Positions 16,849-26,457 are shown, counted from the stretch's first letter. The stretch: 64,000 nt of DNA from Runella aurantiaca (GCF_003339505.1 NZ_QPIW01000008.1:1-64000), one strand, 5' to 3'. Notes: generated by a model from the sequence alone, not told the origin. Numbers and translations: made by a program.

Positions 16849-18288
16849 TTATTCCTCCTTTTTTGGCCTCATCGTAGGCTTAAATATCGGTTTAGGCTTG
16901 GGTTTTACCCCGTCTAAATCGATATTTTTAGTTTCAGTGGTTTCTGATTCTGAAATTTCGGGCGCTACGCTCTCCTCCACGGATGGAACCGTAGGTTTAA
17001 CAAACACGGGCTTAGGTTTGGGTGGAGCAACGTCGTTTGCTGGTGTAATGTCTACTATTGCCTGCGCTTGTGAACCCTCGACTACTGGTTTTTTGGGCTT
17101 AAAAACAGGTTTTGGCCTTGCCTCGGGCGTACCGCTGACCTCTTCTTTTGGTTCATTATTCGCAGCTTTTTCAATAGCCGACTCCTGATTTTCTACGGTA
17201 GTAGTAACTGGTTTTTTGGGCGTAAAAACAGGTTTAGGTCTGGCAATAGGCTCACCGTTTTCGATGGATGGCGCATTTTCAGCAATAGCTGCGGAATCGT
17301 CAACAACAGGTTTTTTGGGTTTAAAAACGGGCTTTGGTTTGGGCGCTACTTCGTTGTTTTCAGTAGAAGATGAGCTTTCGATAACTGGCTTTTTAGGTGC
17401 AAAAACAGGTTTTGGCTTCGGCGTTACTTCACTGTTTTCGGCAGACGATGAGCTTTCGATAACGGGCTTTTTGGGTGCAAAAACGGGTTTTGGTTTCGGC
17501 GTTACTTCGCTGTTTTCCGTACTTTCAACGTCTACTTGTGGACTTTCAGAAACTGGTTTTTTGGGCGCAAAAACGGGTTTTGGTTTCGGCGTTACTTCAC
17601 TGTTTGCCGTACTTTCCACCTCTACCTGTGGACTTCCAATAACGGGCTTTTTGGGCGCGAAAGCAGGTTTAGGTTTTGCCGTTGGGGTAGCGATTGCTTC
17701 AGTGGGCAGGGGAGAGGCTTTTTGTTTTTTTAACTCTTCTTTTTCCAGCAAGAATTGTTCATAAAGCGATTTTTTCTCGGCCGCCAGTTCGGGAGTAAGG
17801 TTTGAATAGTGATAGTTCATGTCCCGCACGTCAAATTCGCTGTAATCAAACGTTTTGGTCATGGTCAGGCACTCCGTAGGGCAAACCGTGGTGCAAAGTC
17901 CGCAGTAACAGCACTTGGCCATGTCGATGTCAAATACCGCTGCATAAAGACGAATGGGGGAGCCGTCAGAGGCTTTTCCTACTTCCTCAGTGGCCTTAAT
18001 CGGCTCAATATCAATGCAATCTACTGGGCAGACTTTGGCGCATTTATCACAAACGATGCAGTCATCCATCTCGTTGTGGAGACGGTACCGGCCATTGTCG
18101 GGGATGGGCATGGTTTCAAAGGGATATTGAAGCGTCACCATTCCAGTTTGTTCCTGAAAATAGTCATTTTCGCGGATGCTGTGATTTCCGCGTCGCTTGC
18201 GTGCATCCCATAAGTGTTTGAGCGTGAGCTTCATCCCCGCAAGGGTGGTGCGGATGCCTTCGTTGATATGTTGGAAGTAGGCGTTCAC
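16849..18288 (-). CDS. nuoI: NuoI-like 4Fe-4S protein with repetitive C-terminal tail
   Basis: The first 170 residues are a complex I NuoI-type ferredoxin: YFQHINEGIRTTLAGMKLTLKH, then CIVCDKCAKVCP and CCYCGLCTTVCP, each ligating a 4Fe-4S cluster, and LTMTKTFDYSEFDVRDM. The remaining 300 residues contain nine copies of a unit close to KPKPVFAPKKPV, separated by acidic/serine spacers, which ordinary NuoI lacks. No other nuo gene is in the window. No ATG lies before the conserved region; the start is GTG 18286-18288 or TTG 18307-18309. The tail may be lineage-specific; function unknown. Confidence 0.82.
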   Translation of the reverse strand: MNAYFQHINEGIRTTLAGMKLTLKHLWDARKRRGNHSIRENDYFQEQTGMVTLQYPFETMPIPDNGRYRLHNEMDDCIVCDKCAKVCPVDCIDIEPIKATEEVGKASDGSPIRLYAAVFDIDMAKCCYCGLCTTVCPTECLTMTKTFDYSEFDVRDMNYHYSNLTPELAAEKKSLYEQFLLEKEELKKQKASPLPTEAIATPTAKPKPAFAPKKPVIGSPQVEVESTANSEVTPKPKPVFAPKKPVSESPQVDVESTENSEVTPKPKPVFAPKKPVIESSSSAENSEVTPKPKPVFAPKKPVIESSSSTENNEVAPKPKPVFKPKKPVVDDSAAIAENAPSIENGEPIARPKPVFTPKKPVTTTVENQESAIEKAANNEPKEEVSGTPEARPKPVFKPKKPVVEGSQAQAIVDITPANDVAPPKPKPVFVKPTVPSVEESVAPEISESETTETKNIDLDGVKPKPKPIFKPTMRPKKEE

Positions 18289-18344
18289 TTTTATTTTGTT
18301 AGCCTTCAAATAATAGTCAGATTTCTAATGTCAGTCGGGGTGGT

Positions 18345-19274
18345 TTATTTTCCAAATCGCTTAAACCACTCCAACAGCCGCTCTACGTCGGCGCGCAAAA
18401 AAAGCTGGGTGCCCTCGTTCATGGTTGCCGCTGAGCCGCACGCCACGCCCCAGCGTAGCATTTCGGGATACGACAGGCCCTGCGTGAGTGCCCATGTCAT
18501 GCCCGCCACCATGCTGTCGCCTGCACCGACGGTACTGCGTTTCTGCACGGGTGGGGCGGGGATGTGTTCGCAGAGGTCTTTGGTCACTAAAATCGCCCCT
18601 TTGGGCCCCATTGAGACAATGACCACTTCGCATTTGCCGTCGCCGATGAGACTGCGGGCGGCATCATCCACGTCGTCCATTTGGAGGTTGGTGGTTCCGA
18701 CCAATGCTTCCAGTTCGCCGATGTTGGGTTTTAATAAAAACACGCCTTCGTCGCACGCGGCACGGAGCGGCTCACCCGAAGTGTCGAGGACGAGCCGAGC
18801 ACCGATTTTTTTGGAAATAGCCGCTACTTTTTCATAAAAATTGACGTCCATTTTGGGCGGCAAACTGCCGCTGGCTACTACATAATTGGCCCCAGAATGT
18901 TCTAAAGCATCCAAAATCGCCTGTGTTTCGGCTTCCGTGAGTGCGGCTCCCGGCATTCCAAAGCGGTATTGGGCGTTGGTAGATGTTTCGGCAACAACGA
19001 AATTTTCCCGAGTCCATTCGTTGGTTTCGATGATTTGGGCGTCAATTTGCTCTTGTTTTACCAAATCCGCCAACAATTGCCCCGACGCACCGCCCGCCGT
19101 AAAGATGGCTAACGATTTACCGCCCAGCCGTCGTATGGCTTTAGACACATTGATGCCGCCGCCGCCCGCATCAAAACGAGGTGGATCACATCGAAGTTTT
19201 TGTTCGGGTATCAGCCGGTCAATGACCGTACTTTTGTCGATGGCAGGGTTGACGGTGAGGGTAGTTATGTTCAT
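18345..19274 (-). CDS. pfkB: 6-phosphofructokinase II (PfkB family)
   Basis: A 309-residue ribokinase-family sugar kinase. It shows FDAGGGGINVSKAIRRLGG, WTRENFVVAETSTNAQYRFGMPGAALTEAE, VVASGSLPP, LKPNIGEL and the ATP/catalytic motif STVGAGDSMVAGM with its catalytic aspartate. The pattern is closer to E. coli Pfk-2 than to FruK or LacC, which favours fructose-6-phosphate phosphorylation in glycolysis. ATG 19272-19274 overlaps the engB stop (19271-19273), pointing to translational coupling, so I reject the longer frame to 19292. Confidence 0.9.
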   Translation of the reverse strand: MNITTLTVNPAIDKSTVIDRLIPEQKLRCDPPRFDAGGGGINVSKAIRRLGGKSLAIFTAGGASGQLLADLVKQEQIDAQIIETNEWTRENFVVAETSTNAQYRFGMPGAALTEAETQAILDALEHSGANYVVASGSLPPKMDVNFYEKVAAISKKIGARLVLDTSGEPLRAACDEGVFLLKPNIGELEALVGTTNLQMDDVDDAARSLIGDGKCEVVIVSMGPKGAILVTKDLCEHIPAPPVQKRSTVGAGDSMVAGMTWALTQGLSYPEMLRWGVACGSAATMNEGTQLFLRADVERLLEWFKRFGK

Positions 19275-19870
19275 TTTTTTAGCTGATTCCATTCATCAAT
19301 TTGTTTCAAAACATCCAAGCGTCCCTGCTTCGACACCGATGAGGTTATAAAAAGTAGCGGTAGTTCGTCCCACGTTTCTAGTAACTTCTTTTTATAATCA
19401 GACAGGTGATTTTGCAGTTGAGTGGCTGTTAGTTTATCTGTTTTGGTAAAAATAAGGGCAAAAGGTACGCCATTGCTACCGAGTTTTTCCATGAACTCCA
19501 AGTCCACTTTTTGGGGTTCAATGCGGCTGTCGATGAGCACAAAGGTACAAATCAGATTTTCGCGTTGGAACAAATAATTATTAATCATTTCGCCCCATGC
19601 TTTGCGGTCAGTTTGGGAAACCTTGGCGTAGCCATACCCGGGCAAATCAACCAAATACCACGAGTCGTTGATTAGAAAGTGGTTGATTACTTGGGTTTTG
19701 CCAGGCTTGGAGGAGGTTTTAGCAAGGTCGCGTCGTTCGGTGAGGGCGTTGATTAACGATGATTTGCCCACGTTAGAACGTCCAATGAACGCATACTCCG
19801 GACGGTCTGGTTTGGGACATTGCTCGTTGTTGGCCGAGCTTTTGACGAAAACGGACGTTTTGATTTTCAT
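19271..19870 (-). CDS. engB: Ribosome biogenesis GTPase EngB (YihA/YsxC)
   Basis: A 199-residue GTPase required for 50S subunit assembly. G1 is GRSNVGKSSLINAL (about residues 31-44), G2/switch KTSSKPGKTQVINHF, G3 DLPGYGYA, G4 TKTDKL, G5 ITSSVSKQG. The N-terminus KTSVFVKSSANNEQCPKPDRPEYAFIGRSN is family-typical. A -7-like TAATTTTG lies at 19875-19882, close to the ATG. It is the first gene of a two-gene operon with pfkB. Confidence 0.96.
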   Translation of the reverse strand: MKIKTSVFVKSSANNEQCPKPDRPEYAFIGRSNVGKSSLINALTERRDLAKTSSKPGKTQVINHFLINDSWYLVDLPGYGYAKVSQTDRKAWGEMINNYLFQRENLICTFVLIDSRIEPQKVDLEFMEKLGSNGVPFALIFTKTDKLTATQLQNHLSDYKKKLLETWDELPLLFITSSVSKQGRLDVLKQIDEWNQLKK

Positions 19871-19904
19871 GCTACAAAATTACGAAGAAACTGGGCGGTA
19901 TTGC

Positions 19905-20294
19905 TCAAATTTCGTAAAACTCAATCGGTAAATCATCGGGGTCGGCAATAAAAAAGAATTTCTTTTGGGTCAGCTCATCCACCCGAATGGCTTCACAAGC
20001 CACGTTTTTTTGTTCTAAATAGGCGTGAGTTTGGTCAATATCCAAGACACTAAACGCCAAATGCCGCAACCCCGTCGCTTCGGGCCGTGATGGACGAGCG
20101 GGTGGATTTGGAAACGAAAACAGCTCAATCTGATACAAGCCATTGACTGCCAAATCCAGTTTGTACGAATCGCGCGCTTCGCGATAGGTTTCGGCCACGA
20201 CCGTGAGGCCGAGGATTTGGGTATAAAAATGTTTTGAACGCGTATAATCACGACAAATAATGGCGACGTGATGGATGGCCTGAAGGGATAGCAT
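19905..20294 (-). CDS. VOC family protein, YaeR/GloA2-like
   Basis: A 129-residue vicinal-oxygen-chelate protein starting MLSLQAIHHVAIICRDY (ATG 20292-20294). Metal-ligand candidates are His in IHHVAI, Glu in YQIELFSFPNPPARPSRPEATGLRHLAFSV plus its later His, and Glu in DLPIEFYE at the C-terminus. The SFPNPPxRPSxPEATGLRHLAF block is characteristic of the YaeR/SMU_1112c group, of unknown substrate. The longer frame to 20336 lacks similarity in its first 14 residues. Confidence 0.88.
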   Translation of the reverse strand: MLSLQAIHHVAIICRDYTRSKHFYTQILGLTVVAETYREARDSYKLDLAVNGLYQIELFSFPNPPARPSRPEATGLRHLAFSVLDIDQTHAYLEQKNVACEAIRVDELTQKKFFFIADPDDLPIEFYEI

Positions 20295-20453
20295 AGTGTA
20301 ATACAGATAATCGGGTGAGCGTGTAAAGTAAACCACTTTTGGTTAACGCTCAAAAATTGGAGTGGAAAATGCAGAAAGGAAGAGGGGAAAACGGAAAACA
20401 ATATGCAGTAATGGCAGTGCATTTGGTGTTGATAAACGAAGTAGACAGCTGAT

Positions 20454-20729
20454 TCAGCGACTTCGTATAGACTTGATGTGTATCCAATGACCCGCTTTTT
20501 TCAGGCCGTCGCTTTCGTCTTTTTCATAGCGGATCCAGACGGGAGTGGTAGGTTTGGCAAATTCAGCCGGAACTTCTGCTCGAAAAGTGAGCGTATCTAC
20601 CAGTACGAACCATCCGCCGCAGGCACCGCAAAACGTGAAGTCACGGCCTGTAATCACAGCGGCCTGTTCAGGGGCTATCGGTTGGCAAGCGGCCATAAAA
20701 AGAAAGAATAAGAAAATGAGTGAGCGCAT
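20454..20729 (-). CDS. Small lipoprotein, hypothetical
   Basis: A 91-residue product from ATG 20727-20729 (MRSLIFLFFLFMAACQPIAP). The signal peptide has lipobox MAAC, so it is a predicted lipoprotein. A FTFCGACGGWFV segment with two cysteines follows, then VPVEF-like strands and a basic C-terminus. No family recognised. The upstream extension of the frame (to 20903) runs over the divergent cryptochrome promoter region and is unlikely. Confidence 0.65.
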   Translation of the reverse strand: MRSLIFLFFLFMAACQPIAPEQAAVITGRDFTFCGACGGWFVLVDTLTFRAEVPAEFAKPTTPVWIRYEKDESDGLKKAGHWIHIKSIRSR

Positions 20730-20911
20730 TGTCTTTAAAATGAATGACAGTTGTGCCTTAAAGACGCATAGAAATAAAAAATGGTTGGAAAACAGCCCGG
20801 TCGACTGCAAAAACAAGGGGGGCGGTTTTGGTTGGTTTCCGGAAAAAGACTTAAACTTTTCGGAGAAAGGCGTAGTTTTGACGTAATAAAAATAACATAT
20901 CATTTACCTCC

Positions 20912-22351
20912 ATGCCCAAACGCATTATTTATTGGTTTCGAAACGATTTGCGCCTGCACGATAACGAAGGCTTTTTAAAAGCTATTCAGGACGCCGACGA
21001 AGTGATTCCGATGTACGTTTTTGATACGCGTCAGTTTGAACAGATAGACCCGCTCGGTATTCCTAAAACAGGTACTTTTCGGGCGAAATTTTTGCTTGAA
21101 TCGGTCCAAAATCTGCGCGATAATCTTCGCAAAAAAGGTGCGAATCTGGTCATCAAGCTGGGTAAGCCCGAAGTAGTCATCAGCGAATTCGCGCGCGATA
21201 TGGACGTGACGGCCATCTATACCGCAAAAGAAGCAACGCAGGAAGAAACCGATGTGGAAACCTCCCTCTCAAAAAAACTCAAGGTGGATAATATTGATTT
21301 TGAGGTTTTTTGGGGAGCTACGCTCTATCACCCACGTGATTTGCCTTTTTGGGTATCTCGTTTGCCCACGGTGTTTACTGAATTTAGAAAAGCAGTGGAA
21401 GGACAATCCGTGATTCGTTCGATTTTTCATGAACCCGTGGCGCTGCGTATCCCCGAAGGATTGGAGTTTGGTAAGATGCCCGAAATCTACGAGTTGATTT
21501 TGTTTTCGCAGCTCCCCGAAGTCAATCAACGGGCGGCGTTGGCGTTTAAAGGAGGAGAAACGGAAGCTCTTCATCGTCTTCATCATTACCTGTGGGAAAC
21601 TGGCCTGATAAAATCCTATAAAGAAACCCGAAATGGCCTTTTGGGGGCAGATTACTCATCAAAATTTTCACCTTGGCTGGCCTTGGGGTGTTTGTCGCCC
21701 CGCCAGATTTATGAGGAAATAAAGAAGTATGAAGCCAAAAATGGGGCGAATGACTCGACCTATTGGCTCATTTTTGAGTTAATTTGGCGAGATTATTTCC
21801 GATTTGTGGCGTTAAGGTACGGCACTCGACTTTTTAAAACTTCAGGAATTCAATACAATCTCGAATTACAGTGGAATCATCGTCGTGAGCTGTTTGATAA
21901 ATGGGTTAACGGTCAAACGGGTGTTCCGTTTATCGACGCCAACATGCGTGAACTGCAACGAACGGGATTCATGTCAAATCGTGGACGGCAAAATGTGGCG
22001 AGTTTTTTGGCCAAAGATTTAATGGTCGATTGGACGTGGGGAGCGGCTTATTTTGAAAGTCAACTGATTGACTATGATGTGTGTAGTAATTGGGGGAACT
22101 GGAATTATGTGGCGGGGGTGGGCAATGACCCGCGCGAAAATCGTTATTTTAATATCCTGACGCAGGCTTCTAAATACGACGTCAAAGGGGAGTACGTAAA
22201 AACTTGGTTGCCCGAATTGGCCGCTGTGCCCACCGAATCAGTTCATAAAGTGTGGACTTTGACGCCCGAAGCGCAGAGCCAGTACAATGTCAAACTGGGA
22301 GAAAAATATCCGCTACCGATTGTGGAGACTGATAAGTGGTTGCGGAAATAA
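20912..22351 (+). CDS. Cryptochrome/photolyase, DASH type
   Basis: A 479-residue FAD-dependent photolyase-family protein. The N-terminal Rossmann domain starts IIYWFRNDLRLHDNEGF. The FAD-binding domain contains GLLGADYSSKFSPWLALGCLSPRQIY, WRDYFRFVALRYGTRLF, VNGQTGVPFIDANMRELQRTGFMSNRGRQNVASFL and NRYFNILTQASKYD. The last segment and the overall pattern fit the Cry-DASH group, which repairs cyclobutane dimers in single-stranded DNA. It is a single-gene unit with a -7 box TAGTTTTG near 20873, and the rocD terminator converges on its 3' end. Confidence 0.92.
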   Translation: MPKRIIYWFRNDLRLHDNEGFLKAIQDADEVIPMYVFDTRQFEQIDPLGIPKTGTFRAKFLLESVQNLRDNLRKKGANLVIKLGKPEVVISEFARDMDVTAIYTAKEATQEETDVETSLSKKLKVDNIDFEVFWGATLYHPRDLPFWVSRLPTVFTEFRKAVEGQSVIRSIFHEPVALRIPEGLEFGKMPEIYELILFSQLPEVNQRAALAFKGGETEALHRLHHYLWETGLIKSYKETRNGLLGADYSSKFSPWLALGCLSPRQIYEEIKKYEAKNGANDSTYWLIFELIWRDYFRFVALRYGTRLFKTSGIQYNLELQWNHRRELFDKWVNGQTGVPFIDANMRELQRTGFMSNRGRQNVASFLAKDLMVDWTWGAAYFESQLIDYDVCSNWGNWNYVAGVGNDPRENRYFNILTQASKYDVKGEYVKTWLPELAAVPTESVHKVWTLTPEAQSQYNVKLGEKYPLPIVETDKWLRK

Positions 22352-22403
22352 AAAAAAACGTCGGCGAGCAGTTCCACTGTTGGTTCCAAACCTCGCCGAC
22401 GTT
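22350..22403 (-). terminator. rocD terminator
   Basis: On the minus strand AACGTCGGCGAG pairs with CTCGCCGACGTT (22357-22368, 22392-22403) and is followed by a long T-run (22350-22358). It lies ten bases after the rocD stop and may also stop the convergent photolyase transcript. Confidence 0.85.
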
Positions 22404-22412
22404 GTAGATTCT

Positions 22413-23648
22413 CTACACACTCAAAATTACCTCTTCAATCAAGTCACACGCCTCGTGGATTTGGGCTTCGGTGATGACGAGGGGAGGCGCAAAACGAATT
22501 TTATTGCCGTGGGTCTGCTTGCACAGCAGGCCTTTTTCTTTTAATTGAAGGCAGATTTGCCACGCCAGCGGGCTTTCTTCGTCGGTATTGATCACCACCG
22601 CGTTTAGAAGACCTTTGCCGCGAACTTCCTGAATCAAGTCTGTTTTATGTTGTAACTCCCGCATCCTTTCGCGGAAAACTTCGCCTAATAGCTCGGCATT
22701 TTCGGCTAAATGTTCGTCTTTAAGTACCGAGAGGGCCGCTACTGTCACCGCTGCTGCGAGTGGATTACCGCCGTAGGTCGAGCCGTGCTGACCAGGTTTG
22801 ATGGTCAACATGATTTCATCGCTTGCCAGTACGCAGGAAACCGGGTACAAACCGCCCGAAAGCGCTTTTCCCAAAATTAAGATGTCGGGTTTTACGTCTT
22901 CGTGGTCGCAGGCGAGGCGTTTCCCCGTGCGGCCAAGTCCCGTTTGCACCTCATCGGCAATAAAAAGTATATTGTATTTTGTACAAAGTTCACGCACACC
23001 ACGCAAATAGCCTTCGTCGGGCACCACCACGCCCGCTTCGCCCTGAATCGGCTCCACCATAAAACCCGCAATGTTGGAGTCAGCTTGAAAGGTTTGTTCC
23101 AACGCCGCCAAATCATTGTACGGGATGATAATGTAGCCCGGCAAAAAAGGACCATAATCGTCAGTACTGTCGGAGTCGGTAGAGGATGAAATCGCGGCCA
23201 TGGTACGGCCCCAAAAGTTGCCCGCGGCATACACGGTTTTGGCTTCATTTTGAGGAATGCCTTTGACCAGATAACCCCATTTACGGGTGAGTTTGAGGGC
23301 AGTTTCTCCACCTTCTGCGCCCGAATTCATCATCAGGACCTTATCGTAACCAAAATAATCGCAAAGAAATTTTTCACATTCGCCCAGCACAGAGTTGTAA
23401 AACGCCCGCGAGGTGAGCGTGAGTTTTTGGGCTTGCGTCACGAGGGCTTCCACAATACGCGGATGGCAGTGCCCCTGATTGACAGCGCTGTAGGCCGACA
23501 AAAAATCGAAATACCGCTTGCCGTCGATGTCCCACACAAAAATACCTTCTCCGCGCTCAATCACAACTGGAACAGGTTTATAATTGTGCGCCCCGTAGCG
23601 CTTTTCGAGGCCAATTAAATAGTCTGATTGAGTGATTTCTGCCGTCAT
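22413..23648 (-). CDS. rocD: Ornithine aminotransferase
   Basis: A 411-residue PLP-dependent class III aminotransferase that converts ornithine and 2-oxoglutarate to glutamate semialdehyde and glutamate. The start [29 protein letters not shown] is typical of ornithine aminotransferases. [21 protein letters not shown] binds the cofactor phosphate, [14 protein letters not shown] contains the PLP-pyridine aspartate, and ILGKALSGG the Schiff-base lysine. I use ATG 23646-23648, because the TTG start at 23678 falls inside a palindrome at the promoter. Regulation by a repressor or Lrp-like factor at that palindrome is possible. Confidence 0.95.
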   Translation of the reverse strand: MTAEITQSDYLIGLEKRYGAHNYKPVPVVIERGEGIFVWDIDGKRYFDFLSAYSAVNQGHCHPRIVEALVTQAQKLTLTSRAFYNSVLGECEKFLCDYFGYDKVLMMNSGAEGGETALKLTRKWGYLVKGIPQNEAKTVYAAGNFWGRTMAAISSSTDSDSTDDYGPFLPGYIIIPYNDLAALEQTFQADSNIAGFMVEPIQGEAGVVVPDEGYLRGVRELCTKYNILFIADEVQTGLGRTGKRLACDHEDVKPDILILGKALSGGLYPVSCVLASDEIMLTIKPGQHGSTYGGNPLAAAVTVAALSVLKDEHLAENAELLGEVFRERMRELQHKTDLIQEVRGKGLLNAVVINTDEESPLAWQICLQLKEKGLLCKQTHGNKIRFAPPLVITEAQIHEACDLIEEVILSV

Positions 23649-23669
23649 GGGATTGGATTGATTTTGTAT

Positions 23670-23699
23670 TTTTGACAATTTTCAAATTTGTCAAAAGTA
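23670..23699 (-). promoter_or_regulatory. rocD promoter -7 box overlapping a palindromic operator
   Basis: TTTTGACAA (23670-23678) and TTGTCAAAA (23688-23696) form a perfect 9-bp inverted repeat with an AT-rich 9-nt centre. A minus-strand TACTTTTG (-7 box, 23692-23699) overlaps one arm, so a bound dimer would block transcription. No good -33 box was seen. An Lrp/AsnC gene lies at 26511, but the link is only a guess. Confidence 0.5.
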
Positions 23700-23873
23700 A
23701 AATATAACTTATTTTCAATCAGAAATAGGTCATATTTATTTAAAACAGTAAAAATTAAAAGCAATTTTTATAAAACATTGCGGCTTTTTTTCTTGTTTTG
23801 ACACTTGAATATTTTCAAAAAACCACTTACCAAAAACCTGACGAGTAAAACGTCAATCAACAAATCTACAACC

Positions 23874-26447
23874 ATGCTCAAATACCTGACATTTCTGTCT
23901 TCTTTTATGGCGTTGACGGCCATTGCGCAAGACCGAAGACCTACCACACCCACAACCCCGACTTCTCCTGCTTCTCCGCCTCCCGCTGCGGCTCCCGCAC
24001 CCGCCAAGCCCGGTCCTAAAGCCTATAAAGAAGTAATCACGGACAAAAGCAAAACCACGAAGGGGCTATTTGTTGTCCATAAAATTGACGAAAAATACTT
24101 TTTTGAATTGCCTGATTCCCTGTTGGGCAAAGAAATGATGGCCGTAACGCGCTTGTCGCAGTCGAGTACTACGCCTGGTTCGGTGGGCTTGCCAGCCTAC
24201 GGAGGTGAGCTTCTTAACCGCCAAGTAGTGCGGTTTGAGAAGGGGCCTGAAAACAAACTCTTCATGCGTGCTGTGGCGTATATTAACGTAAGTGAAGATG
24301 CTAACTCGCCCATTTACAAGGCAGTACGCAACTCCAACGTTGACCCGATTGCGATGGCGTTTGACATCAAGGCTGTTCGCAAAGATACCTCAGTGGTGAT
24401 TGAAGTAACGGATTTTTTCAAAGGTGAAAATGCCGTAATTTCTATGTCGCCCGTGGTGAAGCAGGCGTACAAACTAACCACCATTCAGACCGACCGTACC
24501 TACATTCAGAGCATCAAGTCGTTTCCGCTCAATACAGAGATAAAAGTGGTGAAAACCTACGGCGCTATTCCTGCCATGCCTACCCCTCCTTCGCCCGTGC
24601 CAAGCCCGATTCCTTCGGTCAATTTGCCCGCTTCTTCCATTGCGGGAGCCGTCACGATGGAGTTGAATACGTCGTTTATTGCGCTTCCTGCCGTGCCGAT
24701 GAAGCAGCGTTTGTTTGACATTCGGGTCGGTTATTTTGCCAACGGCTACCGCGTATACGGTGAAAATTCGCAGCGTACCGAAGACAAAACGTTTGTGGTG
24801 CGGTGGCGTTTGGAACCCAAAAACAAAGAAGACGAAGCGCGTCAGCGTCGAGGAGAATTGATTGAGCCTAAAAAGCCAATTATTTATTATATTGACTCTG
24901 CCACGCCCGAAAAATGGCGAAAATACCTTAAAATGGGCGTCGATGACTGGAACGTAGCGTTTGAAAAAGCAGGCTGGAAAAACGCGATTCAGGGCGTAAT
25001 ATTGAACGAAAAAGACACGACTATCAGCTTAGAAGATGCCCGCAACTCGGCCATTCGTTATTTTGCTTCCGATATAGAAAATGCCTACGGGCCCAACGTT
25101 CATGACCCGCGTACGGGCGAAATCTTGGAAAGCCACATCGGTTGGTACCACAACGTCATGAAACTCCTGAAAAAATGGTACATGACCCAAGCCGCCGCCG
25201 CTGACCCACGCGCCCGCAAAAATAAATTTGATGATGAGTTGATGGGCCAATTGATTCGGTTTGTGTCGTCGCACGAAGTAGGACATACGCTTGGTCTGCG
25301 CCACAACTACGGCGCTTCGACCGCGACGCCCGTAGAAAAACTGCGTGACAAAGAGTTTACGAGTAAAAACGGACACACTTCTTCCATCATGGACTACGCC
25401 CGTTTTAACTACGTAGCCCAGCCCGAAGACGGCGTGACGGATTTTTTCCCCCGCATTGGTGATTACGATATTTGGGCCATTGAATGGGCCTACAAGCCTA
25501 TTTATGATACCAAAACGCCCGAAGAAGACAAGGTTGTTTTGAACAAATGGTACAAAGAAAAAGCCCAATCGAATCGCCGTTTGTGGTTTTTGACCGAAAC
25601 CAACCCCTATGACCCGCGCGCCCAAAACGAAGATGTGGGCGACAACGCCATGCTTTCCAGTGATTATGGTATCAAAAACCTGAAACGCATTGTGCCAAAC
25701 TTAGTGACATGGACCTCCGAAGAAGCCGAAGACTACGAAATGCTTGAAGAAGGCTACAACGAAGTGGTGACACAATACCGTCGTTATCTGGGCCACGTGA
25801 CCAAGTACGTGGGTGGAGTCTACGAAACGCCAAAAACCATGGACCAAGAAGGGGTAATTTATGAAGTTACGCCTAAAAAACTTCAGAAAGACGCGGTCAC
25901 GTTTCTGAACCAGCAATTGTTTGCCACGCCAACGTGGTTGTTGGATGCCAACATCATGCGCCGTATTCGTCCAGATATGGGCGTAGATTTTGTATCAAAA
26001 ATTCAGGAAGCAACTTTAACAAGCCTCTTTGCGGCTGACCGCCTACAACGCATCATCGAAGCTACCGAAAAAACGACGGGTGCTTACACGTTAGACGAAT
26101 TGTTTACCGACGTTCGTTCGGGCATTTGGACGGAACTCAAAACGCGTAAAGCCGCTGATACCCATCGCCGAAACCTCCAGAAAATTTTTGTAGAGCGGAT
26201 GGTTTCAACGCTCAACTTGCCAAGTGTGCCGGCTTTTGGTGGAACAGGTACGGCAAAAGTATTCGGGGCTGTTTTGCCACCTTCGGCCGACCCACGCAAA
26301 GGAGATATTCAGACCATGGTGCGGGCGCATTTGACGCTGCTCCGTAGCGAGATTCAGGCGGCCATTCCTGCCACCACCGATAAAATGACCAAATACCATC
26401 TTCAAGATTGTCTTTTCCGCATCACGAAGGCATTAGACCCTAAATAA
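23874..26447 (+). CDS. Zinc-dependent metalloprotease, DUF5117/DUF4953 type
   Basis: An 857-residue secreted protein from ATG 23874 (MLKYLTFLSSFMALTAIAQ, signal peptide). A proline/threonine/alanine-rich linker is followed by the N-terminal DUF5117-type region with LFVVHKIDEKYFFELPDSLLGKEMM. The catalytic segment HEVGHTLGLRHNYGAS (HExxHxxGxxH metzincin zinc site, near residue 470) is followed by a Met-turn candidate SSIMDYARFNY. Large proteins of this family are common in Bacteroidota; substrates are unknown. A TTG at 23805 opens the frame earlier but would precede the signal peptide. A strong terminator follows. Confidence 0.92.
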   Translation: MLKYLTFLSSFMALTAIAQDRRPTTPTTPTSPASPPPAAAPAPAKPGPKAYKEVITDKSKTTKGLFVVHKIDEKYFFELPDSLLGKEMMAVTRLSQSSTTPGSVGLPAYGGELLNRQVVRFEKGPENKLFMRAVAYINVSEDANSPIYKAVRNSNVDPIAMAFDIKAVRKDTSVVIEVTDFFKGENAVISMSPVVKQAYKLTTIQTDRTYIQSIKSFPLNTEIKVVKTYGAIPAMPTPPSPVPSPIPSVNLPASSIAGAVTMELNTSFIALPAVPMKQRLFDIRVGYFANGYRVYGENSQRTEDKTFVVRWRLEPKNKEDEARQRRGELIEPKKPIIYYIDSATPEKWRKYLKMGVDDWNVAFEKAGWKNAIQGVILNEKDTTISLEDARNSAIRYFASDIENAYGPNVHDPRTGEILESHIGWYHNVMKLLKKWYMTQAAAADPRARKNKFDDELMGQLIRFVSSHEVGHTLGLRHNYGASTATPVEKLRDKEFTSKNGHTSSIMDYARFNYVAQPEDGVTDFFPRIGDYDIWAIEWAYKPIYDTKTPEEDKVVLNKWYKEKAQSNRRLWFLTETNPYDPRAQNEDVGDNAMLSSDYGIKNLKRIVPNLVTWTSEEAEDYEMLEEGYNEVVTQYRRYLGHVTKYVGGVYETPKTMDQEGVIYEVTPKKLQKDAVTFLNQQLFATPTWLLDANIMRRIRPDMGVDFVSKIQEATLTSLFAADRLQRIIEATEKTTGAYTLDELFTDVRSGIWTELKTRKAADTHRRNLQKIFVERMVSTLNLPSVPAFGGTGTAKVFGAVLPPSADPRKGDIQTMVRAHLTLLRSEIQAAIPATTDKMTKYHLQDCLFRITKALDPK

Positions 26448-26457
26448 TCGTCGTTAA

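Noticed and set aside
17216-17764. 182-residue plus-strand ORF rich in TGFLGAKTGFGF repeats
   Set aside because: It is the antisense of the nuoI repeat tail; the repeats are a by-product of the minus-strand coding repeats.
25029-25625. 198-residue minus-strand ORF
   Set aside because: Antisense to the metalloprotease catalytic region; no motif of its own.
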